Positions 25,395 to 34,237 of a stretch of DNA of 64,000 nucleotides are shown in pieces (the first letter of the stretch is position 1; the number at the start of each line of letters is the position of its first letter). A program made the position numbers and the translations under genes. Source of the stretch: Thalassolituus sp. UBA1087 (GTDB lineage: Bacteria > Pseudomonadota > Gammaproteobacteria > Pseudomonadales > Oceanobacteraceae); NCBI GenBank assembly GCA_002314145.1, contig DCCG01000020.1, positions 5,903 through 69,902 on the forward strand, given 5' to 3'. Under the pieces are notes generated by a model. It had not been told where the DNA came from and did no database searches. It worked only from the letters and a program-made list of their open reading frames with translations.

Positions 25395-26396
25395 TTACTC
25401 CTGAATAAGATTGAGGCGGTAGCGACCAACCCCCTGACCATTAAGGATTTTTTTCAACGTAGCATCCAGTTCGCTGCGGCCAATATCGGTGGTCAGATTA
25501 GTCAGTCCCGGCAGAGCCCACTCAGCGGCGACTTTATCAAGCACCGATTGTTTATCCGCCCGCGGAATCTCTACTGAATCAACGCCCAGCAGACTGACGC
25601 CGCGCAGAATAAACGGGAACACACTGGCTTCAACTTTGAGTCCCGCTACCATGCCACAGGTCGACACAGCGCCTTCCGGCAGAAGCTGTGGAATCAGTGC
25701 GGATACCAGATCGCCGCCGGTGGTGTCCAGCGCCGCCTGATAGAGCGGTTTGGCCATGGCTTTGCCTTTAACAGCCAGCACTTCATCACGGCCAATAATC
25801 CGGGACGCCCCCAGAGATTTAAGAAATTCCTGTTGCTCAGGCTTGCCGGATACGGCCACCACTTCATAACCCAGTTTGCTTAACAGTGCGACCGCCACCG
25901 ACCCGACACCGCCGCTGGCACCAGTAACCACCACCGGCCCTCTGGACGGTGCCATACCGGCACGTTCCAGCTTCTGCACACTCAGTGCTGCCGTAAAGCC
26001 GGCGGTTCCCCAGGCCATGGCGTCCTGCAGTGTCAACGCTGCTGGTTTGGTCAGAATCCACTCAGCCGGAACGCGGATATGCTGGCCGAAACCACCACTG
26101 GTATTCATGCCCAGGTCATACCCGAACAGAACCACCTCATCTCCCGGTTTAAATGCTTCAGCCGCACTTTCCAATACCACGCCGGCGGCATCAATACCCG
26201 GTGTATGCGGGTAGCTGCGGGTGACCCCTTTGTTGCCGGAGGCCGACAATGCATCTTTGTAATTCAGCGATGAGTACCGGACTTCAATAAGCACATCACC
26301 GGCCGGTAAATCACTGTCTTCCAGCGTTTGCCAGCCAGTGCTGTATTCGGGTTTTTCGCCACCGGACTCTTCTGCCCGGAACGCCAGAAATGCCAT
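25395..26396 (-). CDS. acuI: Acrylyl-CoA reductase / YhdH-type quinone oxidoreductase
   Basis: Medium-chain NADPH-dependent reductase; characterised AcuI enzymes reduce acrylyl-CoA to propionyl-CoA, detoxifying acrylate (for example from DMSP). 333 residues, usual length. Visible are YSSLNYKDALSASGNKGVTR near the start, HTPGIDAAG, the nucleotide-binding VVTGASGGVGSVA and VSGKPEQQEFLKSLGA. There are no zinc-ligand cysteines of classical alcohol dehydrogenases. It follows sohB by 20 bases on the same strand. The physiological substrate here is not certain; quinone or enone reduction is possible. Confidence 0.85.
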   Translation of the reverse strand: MAFLAFRAEESGGEKPEYSTGWQTLEDSDLPAGDVLIEVRYSSLNYKDALSASGNKGVTRSYPHTPGIDAAGVVLESAAEAFKPGDEVVLFGYDLGMNTSGGFGQHIRVPAEWILTKPAALTLQDAMAWGTAGFTAALSVQKLERAGMAPSRGPVVVTGASGGVGSVAVALLSKLGYEVVAVSGKPEQQEFLKSLGASRIIGRDEVLAVKGKAMAKPLYQAALDTTGGDLVSALIPQLLPEGAVSTCGMVAGLKVEASVFPFILRGVSLLGVDSVEIPRADKQSVLDKVAAEWALPGLTNLTTDIGRSELDATLKKILNGQGVGRYRLNLIQE

Positions 26397-26416
26397 ATCG
26401 TCTCCCGTTGGGGGCT

Positions 26417-27490
26417 TTACCCCTTATTCTGTTGTTGACGGCTCAGCAGTGTCAGGATGCGGCTGAAGGCCCCTTCAACGCCCCGCTCTACGGACACGCC
26501 GAGTTTTTCCTGCAGGGTTTTGCGGAACTCATAACGGACCTGATAAACGTCCGCCCGCTCGCAGGCTGCCATCAGATAATCATCGCTGGTGCCGACTTCA
26601 TCAATAAGACGTTGATCGAGCGCTTCCTGTCCGTACCAGATATCACCGGTGGCCACTTCATCGATGTCGATCCGCGGACGGAACTGTTTAACGTGACTTT
26701 TAAACAAGCCATGAGTGTCTTCCAGATCGGTCTGGAACTTCTGCCGCGCTTCGTCCGTGTTTTCACCAAACATGGTGACGGTGCGCTTATATTTGCCAGC
26801 AGTAAAGAGTTCGTAATCCACATCATGCTTTTTCAGCAGCCGGTGGAAGTTAGGTAGCTGAGCAACAACACCGATTGAGCCGACGATGGCAAAAGGGGCG
26901 GCCACAATACGGTTGGCAATACTGGCCATCATATAACCACCACTGGCGGCCACTTTATCAATGCAGACCGTGAGCGGAATACCCCGGTCACGGATACGTT
27001 TAAGCTGCGAAGCCCCCAGACCATAGCCATGCACCATGCCGCCACCGCTTTCCAGCCGCACAACGACTTCATCATCGCCACCGGCCATGGTCAGCACGGC
27101 GGTGACTTCATGGCGCAGATGCTCAACCTGACTGGCCTGAATATCACCGTCAAAATCCAGCACATAGACGCGACGCTGTGTCTCTGGCGCCGCCATACCG
27201 TCTTTCAGGCCTTTCAGCCGCTTCTTTTCTGCTTTGGCTTTTTCTTTATCTTCTTTCTTTTTCTCTTTTTCTTTGGCTTTCACCGCATCACGGGTCAGCA
27301 CGGATTCTTCCAGTTGCTCTTTATGCTCTTCGAGCTCTTCATTGATTTTTTTAATATTAAGCTCACCTTCGTGCTGGCTGCGCTTATTGCGGCTGCCAAT
27401 AGCCACGATGCCGCCAATGACGACCAGAATCGCAATCACGATGGTGACCGCTTTCAATACGAACAGACCGTATTCTGAGAGAAATTCCAC
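26417..27490 (-). CDS. sohB: Inner-membrane serine protease SohB
   Basis: Signal-peptide-peptidase-like (S49) protease of the periplasm. 357 residues. An N-terminal membrane helix (LFVLKAVTIVIAILVVIGG) is followed by a strongly charged Lys/Glu coiled-coil stretch at about 45-95. The S49 domain has catalytic Ser in VAASGGYM (about residue 183) and the lysine in AGKYKR (about 233-235). GTG at 27490 is taken as the start because AAGGATATAC precedes it and the family begins MEFLSEYG; an in-frame GTG six codons earlier lacks a site. It is first in an operon with acuI. Confidence 0.92.
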   Translation of the reverse strand: MEFLSEYGLFVLKAVTIVIAILVVIGGIVAIGSRNKRSQHEGELNIKKINEELEEHKEQLEESVLTRDAVKAKEKEKKKEDKEKAKAEKKRLKGLKDGMAAPETQRRVYVLDFDGDIQASQVEHLRHEVTAVLTMAGGDDEVVVRLESGGGMVHGYGLGASQLKRIRDRGIPLTVCIDKVAASGGYMMASIANRIVAAPFAIVGSIGVVAQLPNFHRLLKKHDVDYELFTAGKYKRTVTMFGENTDEARQKFQTDLEDTHGLFKSHVKQFRPRIDIDEVATGDIWYGQEALDQRLIDEVGTSDDYLMAACERADVYQVRYEFRKTLQEKLGVSVERGVEGAFSRILTLLSRQQQNKG

Positions 27491-27743
27491 GCGTATATCC
27501 TTTATCACTTCTTTTAAACGTAACAGAGCGACAGGATAACGGATTACAACGCCCGGACAAGCTGCGTTTAGCCCAGCAATTCAAACGCACGTATGATTTT
27601 TGATTGACAGCCTACTCTCCACGCCATAGAGTTTAGCGTTCCTGCCGGCCAGGCCGCAGGACAACACCCATGACAGGATGCTGAAACAGCATCATCTCAT
27701 CAGCAGACCTCCTGTCTTTTGTAGCAATAATAAGGAATCCGTT

Positions 27744-28058
27744 ATGGCATCTGTTGCAGAAATCATCGAAACAATGAACAGCAAGTTCGACGCCGGGGCA
27801 GCTGCTGGCCTGGACCTGATCTTTCAGTTCAACATTGAAGACGGCGAAACTTACCACCTGATCGTTAAAGACGGCACCTGCAGCGTTGCAGAAGGCGAAA
27901 ATGACGACGCTAACGTAACTCTGATCATGAACACTGAAACCCTGGAAGGCATTGTGTCTGGCGACACTGATGGTATGCAGGCTTTCATGTCCGGTCAGCT
28001 GCGCGTTGAAGGTGACATGATGCTGGCAACCAAGCTGGGCGAACTCTTCCCTGCTTAA
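27744..28058 (+). CDS. SCP2 sterol-binding domain protein
   Basis: A 104-residue single-domain SCP-2 protein, a hydrophobic-ligand carrier fold that binds acyl-CoA or lipids in characterised members. Typical features: FQFNIEDGETYHLIVKDGTC, the DANVTLIMNTETLEGIVSG core, and the closing QLRVEGDMMLATKLGELF. A TAAGGA site seven bases upstream sets the start; upstream in-frame codons lack one. It is monocistronic between sohB and fimL and has its own terminator. Codon use is strongly biased (for example GGC, CTG, GAA), suggesting high expression. Confidence 0.92.
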   Translation: MASVAEIIETMNSKFDAGAAAGLDLIFQFNIEDGETYHLIVKDGTCSVAEGENDDANVTLIMNTETLEGIVSGDTDGMQAFMSGQLRVEGDMMLATKLGELFPA

Positions 28059-28070
28059 GCGTCATGCATA

Positions 28071-28099
28071 AAAAAAAGCGGCCGCTGGCCGCTTTTTTT
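28071..28099 (+). terminator. Intrinsic terminator after the SCP2 gene
   Basis: AGCGGCC-gct-GGCCGCT hairpin with A-run before and T-run after; it also sits in front of the end of the convergent membrane-protein gene. Confidence 0.9.
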
Positions 28100-28133
28100 A
28101 TGTCTTTATTCTCTGCCACTCAGCCTGGACAGG

Positions 28134-28775
28134 TTACCAGCTGCCCTGCAGCGCATCTTCAGCCACATCATTCAGTGGCCGCGCAATCATGCCCTTAGGC
28201 GTCAGATGAACCGCATAAACGGCGCCATTCACCAGTGGCATATACACAGCACGGCCGGATTCGGCCTCCAGCCAGAAGTCATGCCCTTTCAGCGCCGTCC
28301 ACAGATCAATCCAGCGTGAATCCGACAGCGAATACACTGAGCGCTCAGCAGTACGCTCCTGTTCCAGCGACAGATAACGACCGGATAAACGGTCCAGGCG
28401 GTACAGAGGCATCTTACCAATAGCCCCCAGCGGGCCTTTCCACACCAGCAGCCGGACATCCAGCTGCCACTGATCCCCCTGAATTTTGTAACGCTGCTCG
28501 TCACCGTCGACACCGGCCAGCGTCAGGTCGTACACCTGATCATCCAGCTGATAAACACTGACGGTTGCCAGAGGCTGCTCCTGCAGCAGCTGTTTGTAGC
28601 TCCACAGATCGACCAGCATAAAGATACCGGCGATCACCGCCAGCAGGAGGACAAAGCCCAGAGTCCCTTTCAGCCACTGAATAAACCAACCGCGTCTCCA
28701 CCAAAGCACGACCACAATCACAATCGCTGCGATCAGCAAGACACTGGTTAAACCAGTCAGTGTTCCCTGTAACAT
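28134..28775 (-). CDS. Conserved membrane protein downstream of fimL
   Basis: A 213-residue protein with two N-terminal membrane segments (VLLIAAIVIVVVLWW and LGFVLLLAVIAGIFMLVDLW), then a large soluble domain of mostly beta-strand character (YDLTLAGVDGDEQRYKIQGDQWQLDVRLL). No catalytic motif seen. Orthologues are sometimes labelled multidrug transporter in databases, but nothing in the sequence supports transport. It begins 3 bases after fimL, so both are in one transcript, and a role in the same pathway is an inference from that. Confidence 0.8.
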   Translation of the reverse strand: MLQGTLTGLTSVLLIAAIVIVVVLWWRRGWFIQWLKGTLGFVLLLAVIAGIFMLVDLWSYKQLLQEQPLATVSVYQLDDQVYDLTLAGVDGDEQRYKIQGDQWQLDVRLLVWKGPLGAIGKMPLYRLDRLSGRYLSLEQERTAERSVYSLSDSRWIDLWTALKGHDFWLEAESGRAVYMPLVNGAVYAVHLTPKGMIARPLNDVAEDALQGSW

Positions 28776-28778
28776 GAG

Positions 28779-30434
28779 TTACTTCCTTAGATGGGTAAGA
28801 CTTTCCCGTGCAAGTTGAATGGCCTCGTCCGCGCCGGCCGTCTGGCCAACCAGAGAATCGAGGAAATATTCGATGGCCGTCAGGGCATCAGCCATGGCTT
28901 CCATTTGTGAATCTTTCGGGGCAATTTCGGATTCCAGTACATTGCGCTGCAGGAACTTATTAAGCTCCATCAGCATATCGTGCACATCCGGACGCTCCAG
29001 GAACATCATAGCGCCCGCCACATCGACGATGCTCTTGCCGACGTTGCGGATATGAAGCTTGTCACCGTTGGAGTCAATGTAGGCGCCCACCGCCCGTTTG
29101 ATCATGGTCAGGGCCGTCATGGACTCTGACAACACGGCAATCCGGGCTTCATTCAGGCTGACCGGGTCAACCAGTGAGTTCTGATCCAGACCTTCCTGAG
29201 TCAGGGAGCGGATTGCCTGCTCGAGATGGATAATTTCGTCAGCAATAAAGGCCACGTCCCGGGTCAGCGCTTCCTGGCCACCGGATTTCAGCCGTTCAAC
29301 CAGACGCTGGCTGCGCTCTGCCCCTTCCTGCTCATTGGCAATCTGCAGGGTATCGCCGATCCGTGACAGTGACTGAGACAGGTCTTCAACACTGTTATCC
29401 GAGATATCCGTGCGTTCAATCAGATCCAGCTGATCCTTCACCGACTGCAGTTCGTCCTGCAGCGCATCCGCCAGAGACTGCAGTGCGGACTGATCCGGCC
29501 CGGACAAACGTGACCGGCTCAGCGTGAGGCCGGTTTCCCGGGCTTCATTTTCTACGTGGAATTCGCGCTGCAGAGTCCGCAGTTGTTCGGTTTCCGGCTC
29601 CGCCAGCGCCACCAGATAGACAAATTCTTTGAGCAGCCAGTCCGGCAGTTTTTCATTAAAGGCCTGGCCTTCAGATTCCTGAATACGGCGCACCTGACGA
29701 TCCAGCGCCCCAAGCAGCGAAATTCGCTGCGGAGTCATATCGAAAGCAGATTGTGACAGAGCGTCCAGCGCCCCTTCCACAACATGCCAGAAAAGCCATG
29801 ACGCACCGCCCCGGCTGGCCTGTTCGAAGCGCTTGACCGCCCGCTGCATGACCTGCACAGGTCCACGCCGGCCATGACCACGAATAAGACCTAACAGGCC
29901 AAGCTGATACAGCTGACGCGCACGACGGTAAGGGAACGGGGTTGATTCCTGCATTGGCGCCGGTGCCTGCAGCTTAGGACGCAGGTTCACCAGGAAGAAG
30001 TAGGCTTCCGGTAAGGGTTTATCGCCCCGCACCCGGCGTACAACATTGATGGTGGGAATCAGCAGACTGGGGGCCACGGAATTACCTGCGGCGACAAATT
30101 CCACATAGCGTTTAAGGAACACAACCGCCTGGGTAAAGGCATTCAGGACGGATTCATTCACCGCCTGACTGCGCGCGGTACGGCCGGTTTCAGCCAACTC
30201 TTCACACAGCCTTTCACCTGCCCGGAAATCCAGCATTTTGAAGGTGCCGCGAATCTGCTGAATCTCTTCCAGAAAGGCACGCAGACTGTCCGGATCTGCC
30301 TGTTCGGAATAGACATCCAGCTGCGACGCTGCCTGATCCAGCGCATTGGAAATTTCCGCTTTCACCAGATTAAGGGAAACGGAGAATTGGGTGACTTCAC
30401 TTCCTGTCGATATATCAGCCATTGCCTGCGTCAT
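28779..30434 (-). CDS. fimL: FimL-type degenerate-Hpt scaffold protein
   Basis: 551 residues, close to the Pseudomonas FimL (about 557). FimL resembles the N-terminal part of the chemosensory kinase ChpA and promotes type IV pilus assembly and cAMP signalling. Helical bundles resemble Hpt domains, but the phosphoacceptor position of the first reads EIQQIRGTFKML: Gln59 replaces the histidine of the usual HxLKGS pattern, as reported for FimL. The position next to nhaB and dnaQ also matches the Pseudomonas fimL locus. No Chp, Pil or cyclase genes are in this window. Cytosolic; no membrane segments. Confidence 0.8.
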   Translation of the reverse strand: MTQAMADISTGSEVTQFSVSLNLVKAEISNALDQAASQLDVYSEQADPDSLRAFLEEIQQIRGTFKMLDFRAGERLCEELAETGRTARSQAVNESVLNAFTQAVVFLKRYVEFVAAGNSVAPSLLIPTINVVRRVRGDKPLPEAYFFLVNLRPKLQAPAPMQESTPFPYRRARQLYQLGLLGLIRGHGRRGPVQVMQRAVKRFEQASRGGASWLFWHVVEGALDALSQSAFDMTPQRISLLGALDRQVRRIQESEGQAFNEKLPDWLLKEFVYLVALAEPETEQLRTLQREFHVENEARETGLTLSRSRLSGPDQSALQSLADALQDELQSVKDQLDLIERTDISDNSVEDLSQSLSRIGDTLQIANEQEGAERSQRLVERLKSGGQEALTRDVAFIADEIIHLEQAIRSLTQEGLDQNSLVDPVSLNEARIAVLSESMTALTMIKRAVGAYIDSNGDKLHIRNVGKSIVDVAGAMMFLERPDVHDMLMELNKFLQRNVLESEIAPKDSQMEAMADALTAIEYFLDSLVGQTAGADEAIQLARESLTHLRK

Positions 30435-30685
30435 TCTTTATAATCATGTAAGTATTTTAACGACAACGGAAGCAAAGAGCGATCCGTTTTCCGCAACCGA
30501 ATTGTGATCCACTAGACTCACTGAGAAAAAACCGGTTGGCAAATGCGACAATACGCCCGCAAACCAGTTCCCAAAACGTCAATTTATTGATTATCCGCTC
30601 TTTTATTGACTTTACCAGTTGCAATTAGCGACCAAGCGATTACATTGCCGCGCAGCCAAAATAAGGCCTTTCAAAGGATATTGCC

Positions 30686-32197
30686 ATGCCCAACAGCATA
30701 CCTGCAGCATTTATCAGTAATTTTCTGGGCGGTGCGCCAGACTGGTACAAAAAGACCATTCTGGGGTTTCTGCTTTTCAACATCGCTTTTATTTATTTGC
30801 TCGGCCCCTATATCACCGGCTGGATTCTGATTGTCGAGTTCATTTTCACGCTGGCCATGGCCCTCAAATGCCACCCGCTGCAACCCGGCGGCCTGCTGGC
30901 GATTGAATCCGTCATCCTGGGGATGGCCCATCCCGAGATTATCTATGAAGAAACGCTGGCCAACTTCCCGGTCATTCTGTTGCTGATGTTTATGGTGGCC
31001 GGCATTTTCTTCATGAAAGATCTGCTGCTTTATGTATTCACCAAGATTCTTTTGGGCGTGCGCTCAAAAATACTGCTGTCCTTTTTGTTTTCTGTTGTGG
31101 CCGCCCTGCTGTCAGCATTTCTTGATGCCCTGACTGTGACCGCCGTACTGATCAGCGTCTCCGTCGGGTTTTACAGCGTTTACCATAAAGTCGCCAGCGG
31201 CAAGAATTTTAATGTTGACCATAACCATGGTGAAGATGATCAGCTTAAAGAACAACACCGCCAGGATCTTGAAGATTTCCGCGGATTTTTACGCAGCCTG
31301 ATGATGCATGGGGCTGTCGGAACAGCACTGGGCGGCGTCTGCACTCTGGTTGGCGAACCTCAGAACCTGCTGATCGCGAAAATCGCCGGCTGGGAGTTTA
31401 TTGAGTTCTTTGAAATGATGTCGCCGGTCACAATGCCGGTATTGGTCGTCGGTCTGCTGACCTGTCTGGTATTGGAAAAATTCAGCTGGTTTGGCTATGG
31501 CGCCAAACTACCGCCCGAAGTGCGCACCATTCTGGAAGATTTTGATCGTGAACAACAGAAACAGATGATTCCGAAACGCAAAGCACAATTATGGATTCAG
31601 GGCATTACAGCTGTCTTTCTGGTTTTCGGACTGGCGTTTCATGTTGCCGAGGTCGGCCTTATTGGTCTGACCGTTATTGTATTGCTCACCGCCTTTAACG
31701 GTATTATTGAAGAGCATCAGATCGGTAAAGCTTTTGAAGAAGCCATGCCGTTTACCGCGTTATTAGTGGTCTTTTTCTCCATCGTCGGCGTGATTCACTC
31801 ACAGCATTTATTTACCCCCATCATTACCTGGATTCTGAATACCGACAATGTATCCACTCAGGCTCAGCCGGGTATATTTTTTCTTGCCAATGGTGTCCTG
31901 TCGATGATCAGCGATAATGTGTTTGTCGCCACTGTGTATATTTCAGAAGTTAAAGCCGCACTGGACGGTGGTGAAATCAGCCGCGAACATTTCGATGTTC
32001 TGGCGACCGCCATCAATACCGGCACCAACCTGCCGAGTGTTGCCACACCGAATGGCCAGGCCGCATTCCTGTTTCTGCTGACCTCTGCTCTGGCACCTCT
32101 TATCCGTCTGAGTTACGGCAGAATGGTACTGATGGCATTACCTTACACTGTGGTAATGACAGGCGTGGGTTACTTTGCTGTCACCCACTGGCTGTAA
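30686..32197 (+). CDS. nhaB: Na+/H+ antiporter NhaB
   Basis: Exports sodium in exchange for protons at the inner membrane; important for halotolerance and pH homeostasis. 503 residues with about twelve membrane segments. Diagnostic stretches are FLGGAPDWYKKTIL at the start, ESVILGMAHPEIIYEE, LSAFLDALTVTAVLISV, GGVCTLVGEPQNLLIA, and the closing NTGTNLPSVATPNGQAAFLFLLTS. AAAGGATATTGCC precedes the ATG. The 250-base upstream region is shared with fimL; I could not pick a confident promoter there. Confidence 0.96.
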   Translation: MPNSIPAAFISNFLGGAPDWYKKTILGFLLFNIAFIYLLGPYITGWILIVEFIFTLAMALKCHPLQPGGLLAIESVILGMAHPEIIYEETLANFPVILLLMFMVAGIFFMKDLLLYVFTKILLGVRSKILLSFLFSVVAALLSAFLDALTVTAVLISVSVGFYSVYHKVASGKNFNVDHNHGEDDQLKEQHRQDLEDFRGFLRSLMMHGAVGTALGGVCTLVGEPQNLLIAKIAGWEFIEFFEMMSPVTMPVLVVGLLTCLVLEKFSWFGYGAKLPPEVRTILEDFDREQQKQMIPKRKAQLWIQGITAVFLVFGLAFHVAEVGLIGLTVIVLLTAFNGIIEEHQIGKAFEEAMPFTALLVVFFSIVGVIHSQHLFTPIITWILNTDNVSTQAQPGIFFLANGVLSMISDNVFVATVYISEVKAALDGGEISREHFDVLATAINTGTNLPSVATPNGQAAFLFLLTSALAPLIRLSYGRMVLMALPYTVVMTGVGYFAVTHWL

Positions 32198-32217
32198 CAG
32201 CAACGAAGCTGTTATTT

Positions 32218-32919
32218 TCAGATACGGCGCCAGATGGCGCCGTCGCTTTTTTTATCCACTAATTCCAGAAATTTCTCGTGGGCTTCGAGCTCGGCAGCAG
32301 ACGCTCTGACGACCTTCAGGTCCCGGGTATCAATATCCAGATTATCGATATCGATATCCACCACTTCATCTTTATTGTCATCCTCATCCGCCAGCGCAAG
32401 ATCCGTCTGCCCACCGGTCATCATCAGATAAACATCGGCAAGGATCTCAGCATCCAGCAAAGCGCCGTGCAGGTCACGGTGACTGTTATCAATACCGTAA
32501 CGCTTACATAACGCATCCAGGTTATTACGCGCGCCAGGGTGGAGATCCCGGGCCAGGGCCAGAGTATCGAGAATGCCACAGAAGTCCCGTGTCATCGTGA
32601 GGTTCAGACGGGCGAATTCAGCATCCATCATACCGACGTCAAACGCGGCGTTATGGATGACCAGTTCTGCGCCATCAATAAACTGGCGAAAATCATCCAC
32701 CACCTGAGCAAAGACCGGTGCATTCTGTTCGATCAGCCATTCATTGGTAATGCCATGCACTGCCGCGGCTTCTTCATCAATATCGCGCTGTGGATTAATG
32801 TAGACATGATAATGCCGCCCGGTGAGCTTACGCTCGATCACCTCCACACAACCTATCTCAATAATCCGGTGACCATCACCAATACCCGTGGTTTCTGTAT
32901 CCAGTACAACCTGTCTCAA
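32218..32919 (-). CDS. dnaQ: DNA polymerase III epsilon subunit (proofreading exonuclease)
   Basis: 3'-5' exonuclease that proofreads for the replicative polymerase core. 233 residues. Exo I motif DTETTG at 7-12 (Asp7, Glu9), then VIHNAAFDVGMMD, and Exo III in the HRDLHGALLDAEIL segment. The C-terminal linker to the polymerase-binding region is acidic and repetitive (VVDIDIDNLDID), followed by AHEKFLELVDKKS which matches the alpha-binding end. The ATG overlaps the rnhA stop by four bases (ATGA), as in many gammaproteobacteria; it is third in the operon. Confidence 0.96.
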   Translation of the reverse strand: MRQVVLDTETTGIGDGHRIIEIGCVEVIERKLTGRHYHVYINPQRDIDEEAAAVHGITNEWLIEQNAPVFAQVVDDFRQFIDGAELVIHNAAFDVGMMDAEFARLNLTMTRDFCGILDTLALARDLHPGARNNLDALCKRYGIDNSHRDLHGALLDAEILADVYLMMTGGQTDLALADEDDNKDEVVDIDIDNLDIDTRDLKVVRASAAELEAHEKFLELVDKKSDGAIWRRI

Positions 32920-33356
32920 TTCATCACCTCTGCTACCCCACGATTGGCCAGCTCATCCGCTTTTTCATTGCCGGGATGACCCGCGTGCCCTTTTACCCAG
33001 TGCCATTCTATCTCATGGCGCTGACATTCTTTATCCAGCGCCTGCCATAAATCCTGGTTTTTAACCGGCTGTCTGGATGCCGTTTTCCAGCCCCGTTTTT
33101 TCCACCCGGCAAGCCAGTCATTGATGCCCTGCTTTACGTACTGGGAATCCGTGGTCAGAACCACGGAGCACGGCCGTGTGAGGGCTTTCAAACCTTCAAT
33201 GGCCGCCGTCAGTTCCATACGGTTATTGGTAGTCGCATCTTCACCACCCCACATTTCTTTTTCTTTGGCACCGTAACGTAACAGTGCGCCCCAGCCTCCG
33301 GGACCAGGGTTGCCTTTACAGGCGCCGTCGGTATAGAGATATACCTTAGCCGACAT
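32916..33356 (-). CDS. rnhA: Ribonuclease HI
   Basis: Cleaves RNA in RNA-DNA hybrids, removing primers and R-loops. 146 residues. Catalytic carboxylates are visible: Asp10 in YTDGACKGNPG, Glu48 in NRMELTA, Asp70 in TTDSQYV, and the last Asp in GNEKADELA, with the substrate-binding WVKGHAGHPGN. Its start lies inside the last 11 bases of the upstream methyltransferase and its stop overlaps the dnaQ start, so all three are co-translated. Confidence 0.96.
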   Translation of the reverse strand: MSAKVYLYTDGACKGNPGPGGWGALLRYGAKEKEMWGGEDATTNNRMELTAAIEGLKALTRPCSVVLTTDSQYVKQGINDWLAGWKKRGWKTASRQPVKNQDLWQALDKECQRHEIEWHWVKGHAGHPGNEKADELANRGVAEVMN

Positions 33357-34128
33357 GCAGTTTCTCCCGCTCGTCCGCCGGCAGTTCAGAACGCCCTGCC
33401 AGTGGTTGTGTCATACCGAATGCAGGCTCACTCAGCACCCAGCGCCGCGGCCGGATGGGTGTCATACCTGCGATTGTTTTACGTGCTATCAATATGTATC
33501 CGCTGGCCGGCAACCAGCGTACACCGGCCAGCACCCGGTCCGTTCGCCGGCTGAGTTTTTCAGATCCCAGGGTTAAAGGCCAGGTGTGAGCAATAGGATT
33601 GCTGTGCTCAATACGGAAATCAAGTAACGTCAGCCAGTCGCGCAGACGCCGTTCACTTACCGGATTGGTTATCCACGGCATACGGGTGGAAAAGGTGCGC
33701 AGCCAGCGCACACCGCCCCACAGACTGTAGGGATTGAAACCGGTGACAATCAGATAACCGCTTGGCACGATACTGCGGGCCGCTTCCCGGATGATCTGGT
33801 GCGGCCTGCCACTCATATCCAACCCATGCTGCAACACCACCACGTCCAGTGTATTGTCAGCAAAAGGCCAGGCATCATCGTTCATAATACCGGCCGCTTC
33901 AACATCCTGGCGCTGCCACTGCAGCGCCATATTAAAGGCATGCTGGGTACGTCCGTGACGCAGAAAACGTGGCTGATTATCAATACCGGCATACAGCAGG
34001 TTGTGACCATGCAACTGGCTGGTCCATTCACGCAACCAGCCGGCTTCGAGCGCCAGCAGACGCTGCGCTACCGGTGTCGACACCCAATCAAGGTACATTT
34101 CCGGTTTAATCCGGATACTTCCGCTCAT
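33346..34128 (-). CDS. SAM-dependent methyltransferase-like protein upstream of rnhA
   Basis: A 260-residue protein conserved at this place in Pseudomonas-type genomes; its substrate is unknown. It shows a type-11 methyltransferase pattern: DDAWPFADNTLDVVVLQHGLDMSGRP (post-II region) and REAARSIVPSGYLIVTGFNPYSLWG. The SAM-binding motif I is weak (LLYAGIDNQ instead of LDLGCGTG), so activity is not guaranteed. The ATG at 34128 follows TGGGGAATGAA; a GTG four codons earlier is the alternative. It leads the rnhA-dnaQ operon and is divergent from mltD. Confidence 0.8.
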   Translation of the reverse strand: MSGSIRIKPEMYLDWVSTPVAQRLLALEAGWLREWTSQLHGHNLLYAGIDNQPRFLRHGRTQHAFNMALQWQRQDVEAAGIMNDDAWPFADNTLDVVVLQHGLDMSGRPHQIIREAARSIVPSGYLIVTGFNPYSLWGGVRWLRTFSTRMPWITNPVSERRLRDWLTLLDFRIEHSNPIAHTWPLTLGSEKLSRRTDRVLAGVRWLPASGYILIARKTIAGMTPIRPRRWVLSEPAFGMTQPLAGRSELPADEREKLHVG

Positions 34129-34237
34129 TTCATTCCCCACCGACGCCTGGCGCTGTCGTTGCTGATTTACAGTTGCTGACTTGCGGATGAAAGCTACGCT
34201 AATTAGACTGGCCGCTGTTAATTAACATTGTAAACCT

